Assembly: GCA_016720145.1 (NCBI GenBank)
Contig: JADJXV010000003.1
Coordinates: 1-64,000 of the forward strand
Origin: Ignavibacteria bacterium
Lineage (GTDB): Bacteria; Bacteroidota; Ignavibacteria; Kapaibacteriales; UBA961
DNA: 64,000 nt
Direction of reading: 5' to 3'
Below the pieces are notes generated by a model, which searched no databases, was not told the DNA's origin, and saw nothing but the letters and a program-made list of their open reading frames with translations. Position 1 is the first letter of the stretch. Each line of letters opens with the position of its first letter. Positions 54,803 to 61,773 of the stretch are shown here, in pieces. Made by a program: the position numbers and the translations under genes.

Positions 54803-55957
54803 TTATGACATCCAAGACTTGTAATAGTCTTTGAATTCAATTTTTAACGCTTCTTCAGTAATTGCAAGCGGGCGAAACGGATCTATCATCACGGCTAATT
54901 CCTGCGTTTGGGTTTTGCCGATACTCCGTTCCATCGCCCCCGGATGAGGTCCGTGCGGTATTCCTCCCGGATGGAGCGTAATCTGACCTTTTTGGATATT
55001 ATTCCGACTCATAAAATCACCATCGACATAGTAGAGAATTTCGTCCGAATCGATATTGCTGTGATTGTAGGGAGCGGGTATTGCCTGAGGATGATAGTCG
55101 TACATCCTTGGTACAAAAGAACATACTACACAACCTGCATTCTCGAATGTCTGATGAATCGGCGGTGGCAGATGCACGCGTCCGGTGATGGGCTCAAAAT
55201 TGTGAATCGAGAACCCATACGGATAATGATAGCCATCCCACCCGGCCACATCAAACGTATGCGTGGCGTAAATATAGGGATACATCATCGCTCGTTTTTT
55301 GATCATAATTGTGTAATCACCTTTATGGTCATGTGTTTCGAGATTTTGAGGTAATTTAAAATCACGTTCGCAAAACGGCGAATGTTCGAGTAATTGCCCA
55401 AAATCATTTCGATAACGACGAGGCGTAAAAAGCGGCGCGAAAGTCTCAAGCACGAGCAAACGGTTGTCCTCAGACTCAAATTCAAGCTGATAAACCGTGC
55501 CACGGGGAATAATGAGGTAATCACCATATTCGAAGGGTATCACGCCATACATCGTGCGCAGCATTCCGCTGCCTCTATGGACAAACAGCATCTCGTCGGC
55601 GTCGGCGTTTTTATAAAAGTAGGACATTGTTTGGGTCGGAGCGGCGAGCCCGATATGCAAGTCACCGTTGACGAGCAATGTCTTACGGCTTTCGAGATAA
55701 TCGGCCGATGGTGATACGTTGAATCCCTGAAAGCTACGATTCCTCAGATTATGGGTAATTGCAACTTTCGGCTCAACCGAATATGGCTCGCCTAATTCTT
55801 TCACAAGTGTTGGCGGATAAAGGTGATACACGAGTGAGGACATTCCGGCAAAGCCTTGCGTCCCTACTAGTTCTTCTTGATATAATGCTCCATTTTCCTG
55901 CCGACTTACAACGTGACGTTTTGCGGGAAAGGTTCCGAGTTTGTGATAGAATGGCAT
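54803..55957 (-). CDS. hmgA: Homogentisate 1,2-dioxygenase
   Basis: Fe(II)- and O2-dependent ring cleavage of homogentisate to maleylacetoacetate. 384 residues, a cupin-like fold and the shorter bacterial form. Iron-ligand candidates are in HLPPPIHQTF (His), NHSNIDSDEILYYVDG (Glu) and GGIPHGPHPG (His). Also RTMYGVIPFEYGDYLIIP. It lies between ccoH (43-nt gap upstream) and hpd downstream. The next steps (isomerase, fumarylacetoacetase) are not in the window. Confidence 0.95.
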   Translation of the reverse strand: MPFYHKLGTFPAKRHVVSRQENGALYQEELVGTQGFAGMSSLVYHLYPPTLVKELGEPYSVEPKVAITHNLRNRSFQGFNVSPSADYLESRKTLLVNGDLHIGLAAPTQTMSYFYKNADADEMLFVHRGSGMLRTMYGVIPFEYGDYLIIPRGTVYQLEFESEDNRLLVLETFAPLFTPRRYRNDFGQLLEHSPFCERDFKLPQNLETHDHKGDYTIMIKKRAMMYPYIYATHTFDVAGWDGYHYPYGFSIHNFEPITGRVHLPPPIHQTFENAGCVVCSFVPRMYDYHPQAIPAPYNHSNIDSDEILYYVDGDFMSRNNIQKGQITLHPGGIPHGPHPGAMERSIGKTQTQELAVMIDPFRPLAITEEALKIEFKDYYKSWMS

Positions 55958-55999
55958 TTCCGTTCTCCTGATACTGTACAGTTCGTTAGTTCTTCGATA

Positions 56000-56455
56000 T
56001 TATATAGTTACTTCAGTTTCTTCATAATAGGAATTGTTCTGTTCCTTCCACTCGATTTTTACTTTCCAATATCCCTTTGCAATGTCAGCAACTGGTATTC
56101 GCTGCACTCCATCACTACCTGCTTTCATGGCAAACGATTTATCTAACGTTGAGGAAGCTGGTCTATAGAATCTGATCGTACCTGTCGCTGAGTTTGGGAT
56201 TTGAAAATCGATACTCGTAGCATCGGCGGAGAGATTCCACTGTACTTTTTTGGCTGCATCTCCCGTGCGTTTGACGGTCTCGATATGCTGCTGATACTGT
56301 AATTCCTGTTTGTAATAATCTTCGCTGACGAGATCAACTTTCTGACTAGAGGCGAAAAATACAAACCCGAGAGTACCGCTTGCAAAGAGACAATAGACGA
56401 TAATAGTGCCCCATAGCCAGGGTCTGCCGCGCTGTTTTTTTGTTTGAGTTTCCAT
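56000..56455 (-). CDS. ccoH: FixH/CcoH-like cbb3 oxidase assembly protein
   Basis: 151 residues. One N-terminal membrane helix (PWLWGTIIVYCLFASGTLGF), then a periplasmic beta-rich domain starting DLVSEDYYKQELQYQQHIE, as in FixH. C-terminal WKVKIEWKEQNNSYYEETEV. Required in other bacteria for cbb3 oxidase assembly. Starts 26 nt after the ccoG stop, so co-transcribed. Confidence 0.88.
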   Translation of the reverse strand: METQTKKQRGRPWLWGTIIVYCLFASGTLGFVFFASSQKVDLVSEDYYKQELQYQQHIETVKRTGDAAKKVQWNLSADATSIDFQIPNSATGTIRFYRPASSTLDKSFAMKAGSDGVQRIPVADIAKGYWKVKIEWKEQNNSYYEETEVTI

Positions 56456-56481
56456 GATGAGTATATAATTAATTCAACTAC

Positions 56482-57924
56482 TTAAGGATTTTCAGGACCG
56501 ATAAATGATGTCTCGATTTCTTTGATAGTTTTCCCATTGGATAGGAGGGCAAATTTCACTTTTGTTTGAGATTTACTAAGCTGATCCATGGGGAGAGTGA
56601 GTATGAATCTCATCTCTTTAGCTGATTGATGCAGAATCGGCGAGAATGAACCAAGAGGTGTGATTGTACCTTGCTGAGGGTGAAGTAGTCTGACTTCAAT
56701 CGGCAAGTCATTGTATGTCTTATTTACCCCTTGAAATACATAGAAATTAGCGTACTTATCGATTTCTATTTTTTGAAACATCGTACCCGGCTGTCTGAGT
56801 ATCAGAATCTCTAATTCCGGACGAATTGCAAATAGATAGGATACCGTTGTAATTAATACCATTAATACGACTGCGTAAGCGATAATCCTCGGTTTCATTT
56901 TATGTCTGATACCATCTTTAATAGCATTAAACGATGAATAGCGTATGAGACCGATTGGCTTGTCAATTTTCGTCATAATCGTATCGCAAGCATCCATACA
57001 GGCAGTACAATTGACACATTCGAGCTGTATACCATTGCGTATATCAATACCTGTTGGGCATACATTCACACATTGATGGCAGTCGATACAGTCACCGCGT
57101 GGCGCTTGCTGCACTTCCCCGCCCTTTTGTTGAATTTTATCTGCTTTCGTGAATTTACCGCGTGGCTCACCGCGCTTGAAATCATACGTTACAGCAATTG
57201 TATCTTCATCGACGAGCGAAGACATATAGCGCCCGTACGGACACACCACCACACAAGCTTGTTCACGAAATCTGGCAAATACTGCATAGAACACAAAACT
57301 GAAAATAGTAATTGCCGTGAGACCTCCGATATGGCTACCGATAGGGTCGGTAATTATCGTTATAAGCTGTTCACTACCAATAATATACGCCAGAAATGTA
57401 TTGGCTATAACAAAAGAAAGAAAGAAGAAGATGACATGTTTTGAGCTTTTTTTAAAGAACTTCATCACATTCAGCGGTGTGGAATCGAGGACTCTTTGTT
57501 TGGATGCACTTCCTTCAATCGCATACTCAATTTTCCTGAAGAGCATTTCCAAAAATATCGTCTGTGGACACAGCCATCCGCACCAAATTCACCCGAAGAC
57601 TGCCGTAAAGAGTACAATTGCTACTAGCGCTGTAAGTAAAACCAATACAAGTAAATAGAAGTCCTGCGGCCAGAAAGGAACACCAAAGAGAACAAATTTC
57701 CGCTCGATGATATTGAGTAACATCAACGGATGATTCCCACCGACTTTGATAAACGGCGCTAAAAATAAAAAAGTCAGGAGAAACACACTCACGACTGTAC
57801 GACTATTATAAAATCTACCGGAGGGTTTTTGGACATATATCCAATTCCGTGATCCATCTTTGTGAATAGTCGACAGGTTATCTCTGAAATCGCCTTCGGC
57901 TTCTGTTTGGTTGAGTATAGACAT
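56482..57924 (-). CDS. ccoG: Cytochrome c oxidase accessory protein CcoG (FixG/RdxA), with an in-frame TGA
   Basis: Membrane-bound polyferredoxin needed for cbb3 copper delivery. 480 codons in one frame, interrupted by a TGA at 57589-57591. Upstream: RNWIYVQKPSGRFYNSRTVV, KFVLFGVPFWPQDFYLLVLV. The stop replaces a residue within the conserved FG-x-IWCGWLCPQTIF (normally Arg). Downstream: EQACVVCPYGRYMS, two 4Fe-4S motifs CIDCHQCVNVCPTGI and CVNCTACMDACDTI, a C-terminal membrane helix and IgG-like domain. Because the frame is otherwise intact on both sides, a CGA-to-TGA change or read error is likeliest. Confidence 0.9.
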
Positions 57925-58003
57925 TGTTTACTTTCAATCGCCGGTAGTGCGTTTACATTACATGCGTACATTCAGTTACTTTATATGTAACAACAGGTTA
58001 TAA

Positions 58004-58489
58004 TTATTTTTTTGTAAATTTCACAGCAAACTTTCCTTCTGTGACCGTCTTTGTACCGGTCGTAGATGGATGTGTGGGAGATGGAACAGCACTAATTGTA
58101 AATGTCCCCTCTGCATCAGTGGATGTGAGCTTTGTAAATGTGATTGTACCAGAACCAAAAGTAGCACCTGCCATCCATAGTTTCGTGGTCGATTCAGTAA
58201 TTGAAGCCATATTTTCTGCTGATATCGGTCCAATTTGATAGACACCTGTCGTCCTTGCGTCAGATAGCCCTATTGAAATACCAATAGTATTGTCAGTACC
58301 TCCTATGACTACATCTCCATCTTCTGAGGTTGAAACGGTGATAGTGGAATTCCAGTTAGCGCCATCAATCTTCGCGCTCATTGTATTACCGGTGACAGTA
58401 CCTGCAGGCGTACTGTCGGTAGTCGAGCATGCACCTATACCTATTAACGACAATGCACAAAGCAACAGTTTTAATTTATTCGTAAACAT
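58004..58489 (-). CDS. Lipoprotein of unknown function within the cbb3 cluster
   Basis: 161 residues with a lipoprotein signal (LLLCALSLIGIGAC). The mature part is Ser/Thr-rich and beta-strand-like (MSAKIDGANWNSTITVSTSE, GTYQIG-type turns in TTGVYQIGPISAENMA), resembling small outer-surface Bacteroidota lipoproteins with a DUF6252-like feel. No metal motif. It lies between ccoP and ccoG on the same strand, 65 nt upstream of ccoP's end, and could be co-transcribed; its role in the oxidase is unknown. Confidence 0.7.
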   Translation of the reverse strand: MFTNKLKLLLCALSLIGIGACSTTDSTPAGTVTGNTMSAKIDGANWNSTITVSTSEDGDVVIGGTDNTIGISIGLSDARTTGVYQIGPISAENMASITESTTKLWMAGATFGSGTITFTKLTSTDAEGTFTISAVPSPTHPSTTGTKTVTEGKFAVKFTKK

Positions 58490-58554
58490 ATCAATTTCCT
58501 TATATAATTTAACAACTTATCAAATGATTTTGAGTGTATTTCAGGTAGAACTTA

Positions 58555-59148
58555 TTAATGACCATCATTGTCATCATCTTCACATTTCAATTCACGTTCA
58601 GGATCAATTGGCTTTGCATCAGGAGGATGAGTATCATGGAGAGACAGTACATAGCTGGACACTTGGAGAAGTTGTTCCTCAGTCAGCTTAGCGCCACTTC
58701 CAAACGGTACCATACCTTTATCAGGAAAGCCGGTTGTGATATTTTTCATGATTGACTTCAAATCACAACCATGGATCCAATAATCATCTGTTAGATTAGG
58801 ACCTACGAGTCCTCCTGCGTCATTTTTATGGCAAGTATAGCACAAATTATTATTGCCATCGAATATTGCTTTACCGGCTGCGAGACTTGGAGCATCGGTA
58901 AGTACTTTAATCTCAAGTTGTTTTTTCGGTTTACTTTTATTTATGGCTTCGGCGATTTGCATTTCTTGTTCGTACTCCTGTTTACTGAGCGGCGCCGAAC
59001 CTGTTACATGATACATTACCATATATACAAGAGCAAAAGCGATCGTAAAGTAAAAACCATACAGCCACCATTTCGGTAGATTATTATCAAATTCCTGAAT
59101 CCCGTCTGCATCGTGGTCGAGGAGCTTATCATCGTATTGTTGTGCCAT
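58555..59148 (-). CDS. ccoP: cbb3-type cytochrome c oxidase subunit III (CcoP), single heme
   Basis: 197 residues from ATG 59148 (MAQQYDDKLLDHDADGIQEF). CcoP_N domain with a membrane helix (PKWWLYGFYFTIAFALVYMV), then one cytochrome c domain: NNLCYTCHKNDAGGLVGPNL (CxxCH) and the distal Met region GFPDKGMVPFGSGAKL. Most CcoP proteins carry two hemes; here only one is present. The C-terminal tail ELKCEDDDNDGH is acidic with a Cys and a His. Upstream neighbours are ccoQ and ccoNO. Confidence 0.92.
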   Translation of the reverse strand: MAQQYDDKLLDHDADGIQEFDNNLPKWWLYGFYFTIAFALVYMVMYHVTGSAPLSKQEYEQEMQIAEAINKSKPKKQLEIKVLTDAPSLAAGKAIFDGNNNLCYTCHKNDAGGLVGPNLTDDYWIHGCDLKSIMKNITTGFPDKGMVPFGSGAKLTEEQLLQVSSYVLSLHDTHPPDAKPIDPERELKCEDDDNDGH

Positions 59149-59149
59149 T

Positions 59150-59350
59150 TCAGTTACTCCTTTTATGTAGTTGAACATGCTCCGTTTCGTCCGAAGTTTC
59201 CAATGGAAGTTGTGCCATTGTACGGAGATGATTTTTGTCTGCTCTAAAGAACCATACCAGCACGGAGATGAACAACCCAAAAAACACCATCATCGATATA
59301 ATTGGATATATTTCAACACCTTGTATTGACTGCAAAATATTTCTTATCAT
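59150..59350 (-). CDS. ccoQ: cbb3-type oxidase subunit CcoQ/FixQ
   Basis: 66 residues with one transmembrane helix (YPIISMMVFFGLFISVLVWF) and a short charged tail, the usual CcoQ size and place between ccoNO and ccoP. The stop is directly adjacent to the ccoP start (59150/59148). Confidence 0.85.
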   Translation of the reverse strand: MIRNILQSIQGVEIYPIISMMVFFGLFISVLVWFFRADKNHLRTMAQLPLETSDETEHVQLHKRSN

Positions 59351-59372
59351 AATTTTTCCTTTTGAATTATTA

Positions 59373-61481
59373 TTATTTTTTAGCTTTAATATCTGTTCCG
59401 AGGCGCTGCAAATACGCTATCATCGCTACTATTTCTTTATCGGGTGATGTCTCGATTCCTGCTTTTTTAAGGTTAGCTGCAATCGTCTCTGCTTGTGCTT
59501 TCAAATCTGCCAGTGCTTGAGTTTCATAACCGCTAGGATATGGTACACCGAGCTTTTGCATGGTAATAATCTTTCCTTCGATGTGGGATAGATCTAATTT
59601 GTCATCGACGAGCCATGGATATGCCGGCATAATTGACTTCGGCGAAGTAGAGCTTGGCTCACGTAAGTGTCTGTAATGCCAATCATCACCATATTTTCCA
59701 CCTTCGCGGTGAAGATCCGGACCGGTACGCTTCGAACCCCACAGAAATGGATGATCATACACAAACTCACCTGCTTTGGAGTATTCACCGTAGCGTTCGG
59801 TCTCTGAGCGAAATGGACGAATCATTTGTGAGTGACAGCCGACACAACCTTCACGGATATAAAGGTCACGACCTTCTAACTCAAGTGGAGTATAGGGAGT
59901 AACGGCAGTAATCGATAAGATATTCGATTTAATAAGTGCAGTCGGTACATATTCTACCACGCCACCGATTAAGACAGCAATAAAGGTATAAAATGCAAAT
60001 TTTGCGGGCTTGCCTTCGAGAACGCGATGCCAGTGGGTATTTTTCTCTTCAACATGTTGAATTGGCGCTGCTTCGGCGTGTTCGTTGGCTACCAAGACAC
60101 CTGCTTTTGCTGTTTTCCAGAGGTTGTATGTGCCAATGAGCGCACCGACGATATAGAGCGAACCTCCCACAATCCGAAGCGAGTACATCGGAATAATTTG
60201 TGTAACAGTTTCGAGGAAGTTAGGGTAGCGGAGAATGCCATCCGGTGTAAATTCTTTCCACATCAAGCTTTGGGTAATTCCACCAATATAGAGTGGAATT
60301 GCGTAAAACAGGATACCAAGTGTCGCAGCCCAGAAGTGATAATTCGCAAGCTTTTTGGAGAATAATTCTGACCTATATATGCGTGGAATGATATAATACA
60401 ACACGGCAAATGCAATACCGCCATTCCATGCAAGCGCTCCTAAGTGAACGTGTCCTATAATATAATCGGTATAGTGTGTGAGTGCGTTGACGCTTTTGAG
60501 CGACATCATCGGTCCCTCAAACGTGGACATACCATACGCTGTGACAGCGACAACCATGAATTTCAAAACTGGATCTTCGCGCACTTTGTCCCATGCACCG
60601 CGGAGAGTCATCAGACCATTGATCATACCGCCCCAGCTTGGAGCGATGAGCATAATTGAGAAGACTGTTCCGAGCGATTGTGCCCAGTCAGGAAGAGCAG
60701 TATAGAGTAGATGGTGAGGACCTGCCCAGATATAGAGGAAAATCAACGCCCAGAAGTGAACGATAGATAATCGGTATGAGAAGACAGGACGATTGGCAGC
60801 TTTCGGAATGAAATAATACATCATACCGAGAAAGGGAGTCGTGAGGAAAAATGCTACAGCATTATGACCATACCACCATTGAACCAGTGCATCTTGCACA
60901 CCGGCATACATCGAATAGCTTTTGAGAAAGCTTACAGGTAACTCAAGCGAATTCACCACATGCAGCAAGGCAACGGTCAAAAAAGTAGCAATGTAAAACC
61001 ATATAGCAACATAAATATGCTTCTCACGGCGTTTAAAAATTGTGGCCATCATATTCCACCCGAACACGACCCAAATAATAGTAATCAAGATATCGATTGG
61101 CCATTCTAACTCAGCGTATTCTTTGCTTGATGTGAATCCGAGAGGAAGTGTGAGAGCGGCCGTGACGATAATAGTCTGCCAGCCCCAGAAGTGAATTTTA
61201 CTCAATAAATCACTGTACATCCTCGCCTTACAGAGACGTTGAAGCGAATAATACACTCCAAGAAAAATTGCATTCCCTCCAAAAGCGAAAATCACCGCAT
61301 TCGTATGAAGCGGACGCAACCGCCCGTAGGAAAGTTCGGCAAGTCCCCCTAAGAACGCAGGGAACACAAGTTTAATAGCTACAATAAGTCCCACAAGCAT
61401 ACCGACGACTGCCCATAGCAGCGTAGCGATAGCAAAATTGCGGACTATCCTATTGTCGTAGTCAAAGCTCTCAACTTTCAT
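59373..61481 (-). CDS. ccoNO: cbb3-type cytochrome c oxidase, fused subunits I and II (CcoN-CcoO)
   Basis: Terminal oxidase of microaerobic respiration. 702 residues. CcoN part (about 1-475): twelve-helix heme-copper core with heme and Cu ligands in RPLHTNAVIFAFGGNA, QWWYGHNAVAFFLTTPFLG and HYTDYIIGHVHLGALAWNGG. CcoO part (about 500-700): a membrane helix, YIREGCVGCHSQMIRPFRSE (CxxCH heme c), TGPDLHREGGKYGDDWHYRH and the C-terminal axial Met region SIMPAYPWL. Fusion of N and O in one polypeptide is characteristic of Bacteroidota. Confidence 0.96.
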   Translation of the reverse strand: MKVESFDYDNRIVRNFAIATLLWAVVGMLVGLIVAIKLVFPAFLGGLAELSYGRLRPLHTNAVIFAFGGNAIFLGVYYSLQRLCKARMYSDLLSKIHFWGWQTIIVTAALTLPLGFTSSKEYAELEWPIDILITIIWVVFGWNMMATIFKRREKHIYVAIWFYIATFLTVALLHVVNSLELPVSFLKSYSMYAGVQDALVQWWYGHNAVAFFLTTPFLGMMYYFIPKAANRPVFSYRLSIVHFWALIFLYIWAGPHHLLYTALPDWAQSLGTVFSIMLIAPSWGGMINGLMTLRGAWDKVREDPVLKFMVVAVTAYGMSTFEGPMMSLKSVNALTHYTDYIIGHVHLGALAWNGGIAFAVLYYIIPRIYRSELFSKKLANYHFWAATLGILFYAIPLYIGGITQSLMWKEFTPDGILRYPNFLETVTQIIPMYSLRIVGGSLYIVGALIGTYNLWKTAKAGVLVANEHAEAAPIQHVEEKNTHWHRVLEGKPAKFAFYTFIAVLIGGVVEYVPTALIKSNILSITAVTPYTPLELEGRDLYIREGCVGCHSQMIRPFRSETERYGEYSKAGEFVYDHPFLWGSKRTGPDLHREGGKYGDDWHYRHLREPSSTSPKSIMPAYPWLVDDKLDLSHIEGKIITMQKLGVPYPSGYETQALADLKAQAETIAANLKKAGIETSPDKEIVAMIAYLQRLGTDIKAKK

Positions 61482-61548
61482 CAGACAACCTCTTTAATTA
61501 ATTGGAAATATGAAATAAAAACAAAATCTAACTTAATATTATACAATA

Positions 61549-61731
61549 CTATACATCAGTAATAGTGATCTCGGCATTTATGAGTTTTGATCCATCATCA
61601 TCGAGTAATATCCTCACAGCAGGCGTAAATTTGTCGTCATATTGTCCGTTTTTTACTGACCAAAAGAACGCCATCAAAAAGCCGACTGCTACCAACAAGC
61701 TAAATCCAACGAGCATATAAAGCACTTCCAT
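61549..61731 (-). CDS. ccoS: cbb3 oxidase maturation protein CcoS
   Basis: 60 residues. One membrane helix MEVLYMLVGFSLLVAVGFLM, followed by AFFWSVKNGQYDD, the CcoS signature, and a short tail. Between ccoI and ccoNO on the same strand, as in most cbb3 loci. Confidence 0.92.
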   Translation of the reverse strand: MEVLYMLVGFSLLVAVGFLMAFFWSVKNGQYDDKFTPAVRILLDDDGSKLINAEITITDV

Positions 61732-61773
61732 GATGTATTCCTATAGTTTCTACTGTTTTGTAAATTCTAATAT

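Noticed and set aside
57589..57591. TGA in ccoG as selenocysteine or as a recoded codon
   Set aside because: Family members have Arg at this position, and no SECIS-like hairpin was evident. TGA acts as an ordinary stop elsewhere, for example at the end of the Crp/Fnr gene (4103).
53622..57924. Whole ccoG-ccoH-hgmA-hpd unit as an acquired island
   Set aside because: No flanking repeats, integrase or abrupt composition change is visible; the IS at 48.5-50 kb is separate.
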